This document shows, one piece after another, positions 17,788 through 27,912 of a DNA stretch of 64,000 bases. The notes under the pieces were generated by a model. It worked only from the letters and a program-made list of their open reading frames with translations, made no database searches and was not told the origin of the DNA. Positions within the stretch are counted from its first letter, which is position 1. Every line of letters starts with the position of its first letter. A program made the translations under genes and the position numbers. The stretch comes from an uncultured Pseudomonadales bacterium (GTDB lineage Bacteria; Pseudomonadota; Gammaproteobacteria; Pseudomonadales; Cellvibrionaceae). The stretch lies in contig CANKXO010000004.1 of the NCBI GenBank assembly GCA_947487765.1, positions 124,001 to 188,000 of the forward strand. The letters run 5' to 3'.

Positions 17788-20700
17788 ATGGCATCAAAAG
17801 TAGAATCTAAAGCAGGCCCTCGAGTAAAAGAACCTTCCGAAATAAGCGGGAGGTCGTCTAGCTCAGGATCACGGTTGCTATTTTTTATTCTTATAGCGTT
17901 GGCATTATTTACTGGAGCAACTTACGTTGCTTTCCAACAATCACCAAAACCTGATCCTTATGCGAAGTCGACCTTGTGGGAGAGTTTCTATTATCCACAG
18001 GAAAAAAATGCATTCATGCGCTTACCTGTTATCAATGGTACTTTAAACGATATTTTTGTATTGCCTGAGGGGAAAAGATTATGGGCTGTCGGTAACCAAG
18101 GTTTAATTGTCTATAGCTTGGATGGAGGCAAAACTTGGCAGCAACAAAATTTCCCCATAAAAGAACAACTTGCCCAATTTTCTCTTTCTCCACCATCTTT
18201 TTATTCTTCATCATTTAATCGAGTAATACAGCCAGATGCTTATACTCAATTATTGCCATCAACAACTAAGCTTTCATTTTTCCCATCGGTACAAGCTGCA
18301 GCGCCTGAGCCCATAAAGCAAGATCAGCAACAAACTATTCAGGATATAAAAAGAGCAGATGCCGAGCGCAGTCGTCAAGTACAAAATGTTCAGACACAAC
18401 CTCAACAACAAATACAAGTTCCTGAACCTCAGCAACAGCAGCAACAATTAAAGCAGACAGAGATAGACAATGTTCAACAGCAGCTGGAACAGGCCTTTGC
18501 TGAAGAAGAGCCTGCAGATACTGTAGAGCCTCCGACTAAACAGCCTGCCCCTCAACAAGAATTACCTAATTTAAATGCTGTGTATTTTGTCAATCAAGAT
18601 ACAGGTTTTATTGTGGGCGAAAAAGGTATGTTCTTAAAAACGACCAATGGCGGGAATGAGTGGCAAGCATTCGATACTGGGATAGATAGTCATTTAAATT
18701 CGGTAACATTTATTGCTAATGGCTTAAATGGTTGGGCTGTTGGTGATAGAGGGATCATTATCTCGACTGAGGATGGCGGTGCTAGCTGGCGGCCAGCACC
18801 TGCAACTCGATTACAGCCTGGCAACTTAAATTCAGTTGCGTTTGCGGAAGATGGCCAGCGTGGCTGGGCAGTGGGTGATAAAGGGATGGTGCTGTCAACT
18901 ACTGATGGTGGACAGCGATGGCAGTTACAAAAAAATATCACCAATAATGACTTAGCATCGATAAAGCTTTTGATCGATGGGCGAGTGGGGCGGATCGTTG
19001 ATCGATCAGGAAGAGTGTTTTTAACCTATGATGATGGCAATGAATGGACTGTTCAAACTCAAATTCAGAAAGATAAAAAAAACCTGGCCGTCTATGCTAA
19101 TAACGACAAGAAAAAAGGCTGGTTGATTGATACTGATAATTCAATTGTCTCTACTGTTGATGGAGGTGAAAATTGGTTCCCTCAAACTAGCCGATCCCAT
19201 AATTTTAATGAAGTCGTTTTTGTGGATAATGATAAGGCTTTGATTGTTGGTTCTAATGGGATTATTTTATTTTCCGATAATGGTGGAGTAAGTTGGAAGC
19301 CTCAAGTAAGCGGCACTGATAAACATATTAATGACATTACTTTTACAAAAGGTGGCCAGCAGGGCTGGGCTGTTGGTGGTAATGTTTGGTCATCACCTGA
19401 AACAATTTTTCAGAATACAGGGCCGGGAATTATTCTATCGACAGATAACGGCGGTGAAAACTGGAATACCGATAGTTATTATGATTCTGTACTAAATTCT
19501 ATTGCATTTTCTGCCGATGGCGTTTCTGGATGGGTAGCTGGTGATAATGAAAGTTACCTTACAACTGTTGATGCAGGAAAAAATTGGCAATGGGAATCTT
19601 CAGAATTAGAGTTTTTTGAATCCTATTCCGATATTGCTTTTACCGCGGATGGGAAACGCGGGTGGCGTTTAAGAAATCTTGATGGCAGTGTGCTTTTTTC
19701 CGATGATGGTGGAAAGAGTTGGCAACCTCGAATACAAAACCTCAGTCAGTTTTTATTTTCGATAGCAGTGAGTAATGAAGGTCAGTCAGTTTGGGCTGTT
19801 GGTAACAATGGCACTATTATTTCTACGGATAATGAAGGGGAAAACTGGGTTACTCAGCTCAGTGGTACTAATAAACGTTTATCGTCAGTTGCTTTTAGCC
19901 CTGATGGCCTATCGGGTTGGATTGTTGGTGACAATGGCACCATTTTATCAAGTAGAGACAGCGGTAATAGCTGGCAACGTAAAAGCAGTATCGTAGGCAC
20001 TAATTTATATTCAGTCGATATTGCTGGAGACAATAAAAAAGGGTTAATTGTTGGTGGGAGCGAAGCCATTTTTTACAGCCACGATTCAGGGGTGACTTGG
20101 CAGCAAATTCAATATACTCGTACACCTGCTTATTGGTTTTGGTTACTGTGTTTCTCTTTCTTTTGCTTTGCTATCTGGCTGATTACTAAGAAGCCTTCTG
20201 AAGTGTCTACTCCCGAAGAAACCGTTGCGGATTTATTGGCTTCTGATAAACCATTAGAGCCCGGTGATCCTGACCCATTAAATTTCAATACTATAGCCTT
20301 AGGCCTTTCTCGTTTTATGCGTAATCCGGCAACAGAGCCACCATTAACAGTAGCGATTACTGGCGCATGGGGGTCTGGAAAAAGTTCGCTGATGAATTTG
20401 CTATATCACGACTTAAAAAGCTATGGTTTTACACCCGTCTGGTTTAATGCCTGGCACCATCAGAAAGGTGAGCAATTATTGGCATCCCTTTATGCCAATA
20501 TTAAAGAGCAGGCTATTCCCAGTTGGTTTAAGTTTTATAAGCTTATGCCTGTGGGTCTTATCTTTCGTTTAAATTTATTGGCAAAGCGGATTAAAAATCA
20601 TTGGCTTCTGACATTGGTTTCATTGATCCTGACGGTGTTTGTTTTTCGATTTGTGATTGATACTGGTTTTTCATGGGCTGATTTATCCCCTAAAAAACTG

Positions 20701-22368
20701 TTAGATAGTTTTCTTGGCGAAGCCAATGGCAGTATTGAAAACCTATTAATTTTAATTTTAGGTGGCCCTATAGCGATTCTTATTCGCTGGCTACAGGCGT
20801 TTGGTATTAGCCCAGAAAAGTTAATGACCAATCGCAATGGCAATAAAAAGGATTCTAATAAAGTTGACCCCAGTGCTCGACAGGCGTTTGCAAAAGAGTT
20901 TAAAGACGTGTCAAGTTGTCTTGATACTGGCCGCATGGTTATTTTTATTGATGATCTTGATCGTTGTAGCAAAGAGAATGTGGTCGATATTCTAGAGGCA
21001 ATGAATTTTTTATCTGTTTCTGGTGATTGTTATATCGTGGTAGGTATGGACGAAACCTGGGTGAAAATCTGTATCGAAAATAATTTCCCTGATATGGTTG
21101 AAAAACAGCAGAGTACAGAATTTAAATCCAGTAATGAAAAAGGCTTTGCGGATAACTATCTGGAAAAAATGATCAATATTCCTGTCCCTATCCCTACCTT
21201 AAAAGAGACAGACGCTATTGACCTATTGTTGCCGCAAGAAAGTTTCTCTCAACCTGTATCAATATTCAATAAAGTCTCTCAAGCTATTTCTGCGTTTGTC
21301 ATCCGCTATCGTGTCATTTTCTCTTTGATGGTTTGTGGTGTGCTAATTGGTGTTATTGCCACACTGATACCGAAAGACTTTTTTAAAGCTGTTGAGGTAA
21401 AGCAGGCAAAGGCTGAGGTGAAAGAGAAAAATGTAGAGGCATTATATGAATGGGATAATGTCTCTTTGGAGAAGTTTTCTGTGGTTGATGGTAAACCAGA
21501 GATAAAAATATCGCTTAATGATAAATTGGATCAAAAAAAATTAGAAAATGATAAAGAAGGGTTGCAGTTAGTGTTGGAAGGAAATCCTGATTTGCTGGAA
21601 AAAGGGCTGGCCATTGCTACTTTGGGGGATAAAAAAGGCTCCGCTAATTTAATTTTGAGGCGTGCTATTAAAGACGAAGGAAAGAAAGAGCAAAAAGTGT
21701 TGTTAGTTGAACCAATAGTTTCTGAACCAAAATTGCCAGAAGAGAACGAAACTATTGAAAAGGTAGAATTGTTACCTGGAAATCCAAATATTTCGGCAAA
21801 TGATTATTGGCTGCCACTTGTCAGTTTAGGATTATTTATTTTTGGCTTTATTGTCTACAGTTTAAAAACTCCGAATCGCTTCGTTGAAGATTCTCCACAC
21901 TTTAAAGACGCTTTAACAATCTGGCAGCCATGGATTAGTTTGCAACGTAGTACACCAAGAGCCATTAAACGATATGTCAACTATGTGCGTTATTTGGCAA
22001 TGCGTTATAAAGCGCCAGAGCCAGAAAAAAGTTCAACTTTATCTTCAGCTGAAGAAAATCAAAACTCACCACAAAGCGATATTAATGAGGAGAATTTAGT
22101 CGCTCTCAGTGCAATATATGCCATTGAGCCAACTTGGTTAACAGATAAAGACCTCTTCTCTAAATTAAAAGAAGGTTATATCCAACAGATGATGGAGAGT
22201 AAGTTTAAAACAGCAATGGCTTATACCGATATCGATCAGTATAATCAGTTGAGCCAATCTTTACGGTCTTCTATTGAGCGGCACAAGAAAAAATTTGGCA
22301 ACAATGCTTTTGAGGATTCAACTGTAGAACGCTTTTTAGATATTAATACTAATACTAAGTTTAATTAA
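17788..22368 (+). CDS. Giant membrane protein joining Ycf48/BNR-type propeller repeats to a KAP-family P-loop NTPase
   Basis: Protein of 1526 residues. An N-terminal membrane anchor lies near 30-50. About 13 BNR/Ycf48-like motifs (pattern S-x-DGG-x-x-W, with WAVG strands) run from about 78 to 770, interrupted near 170-255 by a Gln-rich low-complexity insert. A second membrane helix lies near 780-800. The KAP NTPase has Walker A ITGAWGSGKSS near 857 and Walker B MVIFIDDLDRC near 1050, with two membrane segments between them, typical of KAP proteins. Two more membrane helices lie near 1175 and 1340. The C-terminus has the KAP-like PRAIKRYVNYVRYL block. If the first helix exports the chain, the propeller is periplasmic and the NTPase cytoplasmic. 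GGAGAGG precedes the ATG. Function unknown. Confidence 0.9.
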   Translation: MASKVESKAGPRVKEPSEISGRSSSSGSRLLFFILIALALFTGATYVAFQQSPKPDPYAKSTLWESFYYPQEKNAFMRLPVINGTLNDIFVLPEGKRLWAVGNQGLIVYSLDGGKTWQQQNFPIKEQLAQFSLSPPSFYSSSFNRVIQPDAYTQLLPSTTKLSFFPSVQAAAPEPIKQDQQQTIQDIKRADAERSRQVQNVQTQPQQQIQVPEPQQQQQQLKQTEIDNVQQQLEQAFAEEEPADTVEPPTKQPAPQQELPNLNAVYFVNQDTGFIVGEKGMFLKTTNGGNEWQAFDTGIDSHLNSVTFIANGLNGWAVGDRGIIISTEDGGASWRPAPATRLQPGNLNSVAFAEDGQRGWAVGDKGMVLSTTDGGQRWQLQKNITNNDLASIKLLIDGRVGRIVDRSGRVFLTYDDGNEWTVQTQIQKDKKNLAVYANNDKKKGWLIDTDNSIVSTVDGGENWFPQTSRSHNFNEVVFVDNDKALIVGSNGIILFSDNGGVSWKPQVSGTDKHINDITFTKGGQQGWAVGGNVWSSPETIFQNTGPGIILSTDNGGENWNTDSYYDSVLNSIAFSADGVSGWVAGDNESYLTTVDAGKNWQWESSELEFFESYSDIAFTADGKRGWRLRNLDGSVLFSDDGGKSWQPRIQNLSQFLFSIAVSNEGQSVWAVGNNGTIISTDNEGENWVTQLSGTNKRLSSVAFSPDGLSGWIVGDNGTILSSRDSGNSWQRKSSIVGTNLYSVDIAGDNKKGLIVGGSEAIFYSHDSGVTWQQIQYTRTPAYWFWLLCFSFFCFAIWLITKKPSEVSTPEETVADLLASDKPLEPGDPDPLNFNTIALGLSRFMRNPATEPPLTVAITGAWGSGKSSLMNLLYHDLKSYGFTPVWFNAWHHQKGEQLLASLYANIKEQAIPSWFKFYKLMPVGLIFRLNLLAKRIKNHWLLTLVSLILTVFVFRFVIDTGFSWADLSPKKLLDSFLGEANGSIENLLILILGGPIAILIRWLQAFGISPEKLMTNRNGNKKDSNKVDPSARQAFAKEFKDVSSCLDTGRMVIFIDDLDRCSKENVVDILEAMNFLSVSGDCYIVVGMDETWVKICIENNFPDMVEKQQSTEFKSSNEKGFADNYLEKMINIPVPIPTLKETDAIDLLLPQESFSQPVSIFNKVSQAISAFVIRYRVIFSLMVCGVLIGVIATLIPKDFFKAVEVKQAKAEVKEKNVEALYEWDNVSLEKFSVVDGKPEIKISLNDKLDQKKLENDKEGLQLVLEGNPDLLEKGLAIATLGDKKGSANLILRRAIKDEGKKEQKVLLVEPIVSEPKLPEENETIEKVELLPGNPNISANDYWLPLVSLGLFIFGFIVYSLKTPNRFVEDSPHFKDALTIWQPWISLQRSTPRAIKRYVNYVRYLAMRYKAPEPEKSSTLSSAEENQNSPQSDINEENLVALSAIYAIEPTWLTDKDLFSKLKEGYIQQMMESKFKTAMAYTDIDQYNQLSQSLRSSIERHKKKFGNNAFEDSTVERFLDINTNTKFN

Positions 22369-22375
22369 AAACGGA

Positions 22376-23614
22376 CTACATTTTTTTATAGGCACTATTG
22401 TCAGTTAAAATGCTGGCGGATGTCATTAGTCCTTTTTTATAACAGCTGACACTTTTTTCTTGTTCCCCTATGTGATCCAGTAAGCGGGCAAGCTCGGCAT
22501 AAGTTTCTGATCGATCTTGTAGCGCTAAGCTTTTTTCAAAAAAGTCTGCTGCTCTCCCCCATTGTTGGTTTTGGATGCATAAACGTCCCAATGCCAATAA
22601 AAGATTGGCACTTTGTGGGTATTTGGTCAGCCATTTTTCTGCAGTCTGTAGAGGCTTCTTAGAGTCGGTACATAACAATAACCCATAGAGATCGATCCAC
22701 TGGCCATACCATTGTTTATTCAGTGCTGTAGCTAATAATTTTTCGGCAGGATCATACTCCCCAAAAGCCAGCAATTGACAAACATAAGTCGATAATATTG
22801 ATTCTTCTTTCTGTAGATGTAAAGGGATATCAGTCCATACTTGTAGCAGGAGTGCTTTCTTGTCTGCATCAGGTAAGTCTTTATTTTTTTCTATTTGTTC
22901 GTTTAATTTTTCTTTATGTAATGTTAATTCCAATTGATAGTGCTTGTCGGCTGAGCAAATATTATTTTTAGCCAGCTGTGGAAGCAGTGCCTTAAGTGCT
23001 GACCAATCTTTCAAGGCAACATAGACTTGTTGGCGCAAACTTAATACAACGGGGTGCTCCGGGCGAATAGCCGACGCTCGTTCTAATGTTGCCAATGCTT
23101 GCTCATATTGCTTATTGGCTAACTGCATACGCGCTTGGGTGATAGCAACGGCAAGACCACCTCTGTCTGTGCTTGTCTCTGCTTTATGCAGTAATTCTAA
23201 GGCTGCTTGCTCATCCCCTAGTTCATAAGCACTTCGTGCTGCAGCTAGGTAATTAATAATGGGTGCTTTTACTTTGCCAGCGGAACGTGTCAGTTTTTTA
23301 CGTGCCAATGACCAATTTTCTTCGATAAAATCAATCAGGCCATCAACTGTTTTTGCTTGTGCTTTTTCATCACCATAACCAAAAATTTTACGCTTTGCCG
23401 CCGCAACACCGCGAAAACTGCCTCGAAAGAGTGAGATTGAAAACCATAAAACAAACAGAATAGTGAGTAGGGATAAAATTGCAAACCATAAGCTCGTTTC
23501 AATACTGGTTGTTCCCCAAACAATTAATATATAACCCGTTCCTTGTTCTGCTAAGCGATATATACCAGCCCCGACCGCTAAAAAGACACAGAAGAGTAAA
23601 AATACTCGCATCAT
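22376..23614 (-). CDS. hemY: HemY-like TPR membrane protein
   Basis: Protein of 412 residues with two N-terminal membrane helices (about 3-22 and 40-62) and a long tetratricopeptide region (repeats such as YEQALATLERASAIRPEHP and WGRAADFFEKSLALQD). This is the gammaproteobacterial HemY of the hemCDXY operon, distinct from the protoporphyrinogen oxidase also called HemY. It probably scaffolds haem-pathway proteins at the inner membrane. The start overlaps the hemX stop by four bases. It converges with the BNR-KAP gene with seven bases between stops. Confidence 0.9.
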   Translation of the reverse strand: MMRVFLLFCVFLAVGAGIYRLAEQGTGYILIVWGTTSIETSLWFAILSLLTILFVLWFSISLFRGSFRGVAAAKRKIFGYGDEKAQAKTVDGLIDFIEENWSLARKKLTRSAGKVKAPIINYLAAARSAYELGDEQAALELLHKAETSTDRGGLAVAITQARMQLANKQYEQALATLERASAIRPEHPVVLSLRQQVYVALKDWSALKALLPQLAKNNICSADKHYQLELTLHKEKLNEQIEKNKDLPDADKKALLLQVWTDIPLHLQKEESILSTYVCQLLAFGEYDPAEKLLATALNKQWYGQWIDLYGLLLCTDSKKPLQTAEKWLTKYPQSANLLLALGRLCIQNQQWGRAADFFEKSLALQDRSETYAELARLLDHIGEQEKSVSCYKKGLMTSASILTDNSAYKKM

Positions 23615-25077
23615 GATTGTGGCTCCTGAGTCTTAGGTAGTGCTTTTATGGGTTCTGCTTCTGATTGTTCTAATGCTTTAGGCACTTCTGGCTTTTTCTC
23701 TGTACTACCATTGGAACTGCTTTCTACAGCGGGTGGTCTCGTAATAGTCTGGGGGTTATTCAATCGATGGAACTGTTCGATATAGTCGGTGAGTAATTCA
23801 GAAGAACGATTGATATTGGGTAATACTTGGATAATATTTTTTTCTTGTAACTTACTAATTTCACTGTGAACAACTTCGTATTCGTTGTAGTGAGAATAGT
23901 AGTTCTTCCACCATTTTTTTGCCTGCCCCAAGCTAGTTTTATAGATCACTTCTTCTTCATGAAGCAAGGCAAACTGCGCTTGTTCAAACATTAAGGTTAA
24001 ATTGTTAATAATTTGTAATTTCGTTTCTGTGCTAATCAATAACTCCGGCGCTTGATCGTAGTAATTGTCATTGACTTCTATAAAACGACCTAGGCTACCA
24101 ATTCCGTTCTTAATACTTTCCCAGATAGATAGATACCATGGTAGCTCTGTATCAGCTTGAGCCTCAGTTTCATCCGCAGCAGACTTGCTTCCGATTTCAG
24201 GTTTGAATGGAATTAATGGCAGTTGCTGGATTTGATTTTTTAATGCCGATATTTGTAAGTAGAGGCCTTCGCGATCCACTGACCTGGCTAGCTTAAGAGC
24301 GATAATTTCTTGTGCGATAGCGTTGCGAATGGGTAGCACACCAGAATCATCGACTGATAATAAAATTTTATCAGCAGATTGCAATAATGCTTGTGCACCA
24401 GTTGTACCTCGTTCAACTAATAAGCGCTGACTAGCGAGACGGAGCAAATAACGTGCCTCTGCTAATAACCAGTCATCTCGGCTGGTTCCTGCCAGTGAAC
24501 GTAGGCGTTGTGTATGACTATCTAGTCGTTGTTGTAAGGCCTGCTGATTTTTTTTCACTTCATTTAATAAGTTAACTTGTGCGTCGGCTTGTGAAGATTG
24601 TTTCTGAGATAGTTGACTAACTTTCGTATTTTGTTCAGCTGCATAGGTTTCCAATGTTTGCAGGCGCTGATCTTGTTGAGCTGAGTATTGCGTCCAGAAT
24701 TGCCAACCAAAATAACCGCCAACGCCTAAGCCAATGATTATCAGCAGTAAAAGAATCAGCACTACTATCGATGAACTGCCTTTTTTGGAAGATGCTGCTT
24801 CCGAAGATGATTTTTTTACAGGTGCTTCTTTTTGAGAGCCACTATTTTGATCTTTATCCATTGTGGTTTTTTGATCGTTAACATCTGCTGCTTTACTCAC
24901 AGTTGTTTCATTGGTTTTGTCGACATTCATTTTTTCTTTGTCAGCTTTTTTCTCAGTCTTTGTGAGTTCATTGTTTTTTTCCGGGTTAGACACAGTTTCA
25001 TCCTTTAAACTATTTTCGGTTCCGGCTGCATCTATTTTTGCATTTTTTTTGTCTTGTTTATCTTTTTCGCCAGTCAT
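23611..25077 (-). CDS. hemX: HemX-like membrane protein
   Basis: Protein of 488 residues. A charged, Lys/Asp/Glu-rich cytoplasmic N-terminus of about 100 residues precedes a single membrane helix (SIVVLILLLLIIIGLGVGG). A coiled-coil region follows (LETYAAEQNTKVSQL onward), then the conserved HemX core with DDWLLAEARYLLRLASQRL. Biochemical role is unsettled; older annotation as a uroporphyrinogen methyltransferase is doubtful because no such domain is visible. The start overlaps the hemD end by about 20 bases. Confidence 0.9.
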   Translation of the reverse strand: MTGEKDKQDKKNAKIDAAGTENSLKDETVSNPEKNNELTKTEKKADKEKMNVDKTNETTVSKAADVNDQKTTMDKDQNSGSQKEAPVKKSSSEAASSKKGSSSIVVLILLLLIIIGLGVGGYFGWQFWTQYSAQQDQRLQTLETYAAEQNTKVSQLSQKQSSQADAQVNLLNEVKKNQQALQQRLDSHTQRLRSLAGTSRDDWLLAEARYLLRLASQRLLVERGTTGAQALLQSADKILLSVDDSGVLPIRNAIAQEIIALKLARSVDREGLYLQISALKNQIQQLPLIPFKPEIGSKSAADETEAQADTELPWYLSIWESIKNGIGSLGRFIEVNDNYYDQAPELLISTETKLQIINNLTLMFEQAQFALLHEEEVIYKTSLGQAKKWWKNYYSHYNEYEVVHSEISKLQEKNIIQVLPNINRSSELLTDYIEQFHRLNNPQTITRPPAVESSSNGSTEKKPEVPKALEQSEAEPIKALPKTQEPQS

Positions 25078-25870
25078 GGAGTGCCTCTATCATGCTCTCG
25101 TGGGTCGCATTTTCTGCGATGATAATATTTTTAAACGCTAAGTCTCTGGCTATTTGTGCAACACGTTCGCCAGGGACCAGCAGCGCTTGCTGCTTAATCC
25201 AAGACAAATCGCTTGCTTGGATAGCAGTGCATAAATTGTGTAATGTTTCTCCGCTGTGAACAGCGGTTACAGGGGTTTGAGTGCTTTCTTTAAATTGTAT
25301 TATTTTTGCGCTATCAATAGTATCGGGTATTAGCCGCCTGTAGAGTTCACAATAATCTACTAAAGCGCCTCTTGCTTCAAGAGATTTACCTAAATAAGTC
25401 CGTCCACCACAACCGCGAAAAATAAGCACTTTTTCACCATCAACGGCCTGCAATATAGGCAGAGCGAGTAAGGCTTCGCTATTCATTGCTTGCTCTGGAA
25501 AGTTGATGGCATGGCCAGAGTCGGCTCCACCCAGCTGATCAATTTTCTGGCTTAGCAATGTTGCAGTGCTTGAGCCGACAGCCAGAAAATTGATTTGTGC
25601 GGGTAATTGAGGCCAGTATTGGTCGATCCAGTCGATACCACATTCCACGGCATTTTGGCTGACAAAAATGGCTTTCTGGTATTCGTCCAGATGCAATATA
25701 TTATTAATAATTGCTTGCTTTGCTTCGTCATCTTCTACTGGCCTTATCGCCAGCATGGGCTGTAGCGTCACTTTAGCGCCAAGCTTATGTAATTGTTTTG
25801 CCCAAATAACAGCCTGAGCTTCGGGCCGAGTGATTAATATGTGTATCCCTTCGAAGTCTTTGTTAGCCAT
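25058..25870 (-). CDS. hemD: Uroporphyrinogen-III synthase HemD
   Basis: Cyclises hydroxymethylbilane with inversion of ring D. The sequence is divergent, as usual for the family, but the bilobed pattern is clear: [17 protein letters not shown] at the start, [26 protein letters not shown], and the loop with [13 protein letters not shown]. An open frame reaches 25894, but the Met at 25870 ([15 protein letters not shown]) fits the family start and still overlaps hemC by eight bases. It is the second gene of hemCDXY. Confidence 0.92.
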   Translation of the reverse strand: MANKDFEGIHILITRPEAQAVIWAKQLHKLGAKVTLQPMLAIRPVEDDEAKQAIINNILHLDEYQKAIFVSQNAVECGIDWIDQYWPQLPAQINFLAVGSSTATLLSQKIDQLGGADSGHAINFPEQAMNSEALLALPILQAVDGEKVLIFRGCGGRTYLGKSLEARGALVDYCELYRRLIPDTIDSAKIIQFKESTQTPVTAVHSGETLHNLCTAIQASDLSWIKQQALLVPGERVAQIARDLAFKNIIIAENATHESMIEALHDWRKR

Positions 25871-26819
25871 TGTGACCTTGGCCATTATTCCCATAGACTT
25901 CCGCTAAAATTTTCCCTGCCCCCGCGTCTAATAGCTTTTCAGCGAGCGTAATCCCCATTGCTTCTGCATCACTGGCATTACCTCTAATGTCATTAGAGAT
26001 TAATTGGCTGCCATTCGGGTCACCGACTAAGCCGCGTAACCAGAGTTGATCGCCTTGATGAATGGCATAGCATGCAATAGGCACTTGGCAACCGCCTTCT
26101 AAGCGTCGATTCATTGCACGTTCGGCAGAGACACATTCGATAGTCATTGGGTGATTGAGAGGGGATAGTAAGGCTTGAGTAGTTTTGTCATCGGTTCGGC
26201 ATTCAATACCAACAGCGCCTTGTCCACCAGCGGGCAGGCAGGTCTCAGGCGCAATATATTCGCTGATGCGTTCAGGCATTCCAAGGCGTATTAAGCCAGC
26301 ACTTGCCAGAATGATTGCGTCATACTCATCTGCGTCGAGTTTTGCCAAGCGGGTATTCACATTGCCCCTTAAGAATTTGATGTTGAGATCAGGTCGCATT
26401 GCCAATATCTGGCACTGCCTGCGCAAGCTGGATGTCCCGACAACAGCTCCATCCGGTAACTCCGAAAACGATTCGATTTTGTTAGAAACAAAAGCGTCGC
26501 GTGGGTCTTCTCTCTCGCAAATCACCGAAAGTCCTAAGCCTTCAGGAAATTCCATGGGGACATCTTTCATTGAATGGACGGCGATATCTGCTTCATTTTC
26601 CAATAGTGCTTGTTCCAGCTCTTTTACGAATAAGCCTTTACCGCCCACTTTGGCTAAAGGTACGTCCAGTATTTTATCGCCACGGCTAGTCATTGGTTTT
26701 AGCTCAACAGAAAGTTGAGGGTGTAAGCTTTCCAAACGTGCTTTCACGTACTCTGCTTGCCACATTGCCAATGCACTTTTGCGGGTAGCAATGCGTATTA
26801 CTTGGGGTGTTGATGACAT
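25863..26819 (-). CDS. hemC: Porphobilinogen deaminase HemC
   Basis: Joins four porphobilinogen units into hydroxymethylbilane. The 318 residues include the family opening [19 protein letters not shown], the HSMKDVP block, GTSSLRRQ, the [12 protein letters not shown] arginine-rich region, and the dipyrromethane cofactor Cys in [10 protein letters not shown]. It is first in the hemCDXY operon. In Pseudomonas it sits directly after algR; here the TetR/RND block lies between them. Confidence 0.97.
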   Translation of the reverse strand: MSSTPQVIRIATRKSALAMWQAEYVKARLESLHPQLSVELKPMTSRGDKILDVPLAKVGGKGLFVKELEQALLENEADIAVHSMKDVPMEFPEGLGLSVICEREDPRDAFVSNKIESFSELPDGAVVGTSSLRRQCQILAMRPDLNIKFLRGNVNTRLAKLDADEYDAIILASAGLIRLGMPERISEYIAPETCLPAGGQGAVGIECRTDDKTTQALLSPLNHPMTIECVSAERAMNRRLEGGCQVPIACYAIHQGDQLWLRGLVGDPNGSQLISNDIRGNASDAEAMGITLAEKLLDAGAGKILAEVYGNNGQGHNG

Positions 26820-26936
26820 AATGTACTAAGTCCAGATACAGCAAAAACACATCATACCAAAAGCGTAGGCTTAAAGAGATCTCTTACAGCTGGAAACCTT
26901 AGGTCGCTTAGTAACAATAGGACTTTTGTAACAAGT

Positions 26937-26949
26937 TGACGGTTCGTCA
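26937..26949. promoter_or_regulatory. TetR operator copy 1
   Basis: TGACGGTTCGTCA is a 13-bp palindrome (TGACG, 3 bases, CGTCA). The same element recurs inverted at 26959-26971 and again at 27865-27877, ahead of both the TetR gene and the RND operon. That distribution is what a local repressor site would show. Confidence 0.8.
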
Positions 26950-26958
26950 TTTATTTGT

Positions 26959-26971
26959 TGACGAACCGTCA
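26959..26971. promoter_or_regulatory. TetR operator copy 2 overlapping a promoter
   Basis: TGACGAACCGTCA is the reverse complement of copy 1. It overlaps a possible -35 TTGACG at 26958-26963, with a possible -10 TTTAAT 17 bases further at 26981-26986. Binding there would block transcription of the TetR gene at 27033. Confidence 0.78.
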
Positions 26972-27032
26972 TTTATAGGTTTTAATTCGCATCTATAGAT
27001 TTTAGCCACAAACTAGCAATAGCCTTATACCC

Positions 27033-27779
27033 ATGTCCCCACGTTATATTGATGAAGCAACATTAAAAGCCCGCGAAGAAGAAATTCTTGATCGTGCACT
27101 AGAAATTATTTCCAAAAATGGCATTGTTGCATTGACGATGGATAAATTGGTGGCGAGCGTCAGCTACTCGAAAGGGACGATTTACAATCATTTTTCGTCT
27201 AAAGAAGACGTGTTGGCTGGCTTGTGTAATCGCAATATGCGCAGTGTGATGAACCTGTTTTTACGGGCAGTCGATATAGATGGCAATTCTCGCGACAAAA
27301 TGACGGCAATTGGTTTTGCTTACATGCTTTCGGTGCTATTGTCGCCACAACATTTTGCTCTCGTTATGAATGCGAAAACAGAATTATTTGAAACTGCTTC
27401 TGAAGCTAGACGTGAAGAACATGACCAGCTTGACCAAAAATTATTTGGTGTGATGTGTGATCTTATTGAGAAAGCCATCGCTAATCAGGAATTAATTTTA
27501 AACGATAATGTTGATGTTCAGCAGGTATCATTTTCATTGTGGGCGATGTCTTTTGGTACGATTGGTTTACTTCTCAATGGCGAAAAAGCCTGTAGCACTA
27601 CAACCGGTATGATACTGGAAGATAGAGTCATCAAGCATGGCAATATCGTTATGGATGGATTGGGGTGGGCTCCTTCGGACCGGGACCAAACGGAATTTCT
27701 TCAATGGCTGAAATCTGATGTATTTAACCCTGAGCTCGACATGCTCGAAAAACAAGGTGTGTTTTTAAGAGTCGCGTAA
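27033..27779 (+). CDS. TetR-family transcriptional repressor
   Basis: Protein of 248 residues. The N-terminal helix-turn-helix region reads ALTMDKLVASVSYSKGTIYNHFSSKED, the standard TetR layout. The C-terminal ligand domain is unlike any I can name. Three copies of TGACGnnnCGTCA, two in its own promoter region and one before the RND gene, point to autorepression and repression of the exporter operon. The inducing ligand is unknown, probably a substrate of the exporter or a lipid-like compound. Confidence 0.9.
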   Translation: MSPRYIDEATLKAREEEILDRALEIISKNGIVALTMDKLVASVSYSKGTIYNHFSSKEDVLAGLCNRNMRSVMNLFLRAVDIDGNSRDKMTAIGFAYMLSVLLSPQHFALVMNAKTELFETASEARREEHDQLDQKLFGVMCDLIEKAIANQELILNDNVDVQQVSFSLWAMSFGTIGLLLNGEKACSTTTGMILEDRVIKHGNIVMDGLGWAPSDRDQTEFLQWLKSDVFNPELDMLEKQGVFLRVA

Positions 27780-27864
27780 TAAAAAATCTTAGATTCGCCA
27801 AGCACTACTAGATCAAGTAATCAAGACAAACAATTTTAATAATTGTTTTTTTTATATAGTTTGA

Positions 27865-27877
27865 TGACGGTTCGTCA
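27865..27877. promoter_or_regulatory. TetR operator copy 3, upstream of RND operon
   Basis: TGACGGTTCGTCA, identical to copy 1, lies 36 bases before the ATG of the RND exporter gene. It links the exporter operon to the TetR regulator. Confidence 0.78.
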
Positions 27878-27912
27878 TAAAAATGAAACGATAATATTAA
27901 AGAGAGGGATGT

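Noticed and set aside
20598-20972. 124-codon minus-strand ORF inside the KAP region
   Set aside because: Antisense shadow of the P-loop NTPase frame.
26185-26718. 177-codon plus-strand ORF antisense to hemC
   Set aside because: It is a shadow of the well-conserved hemC frame with no independent start signal or domain.
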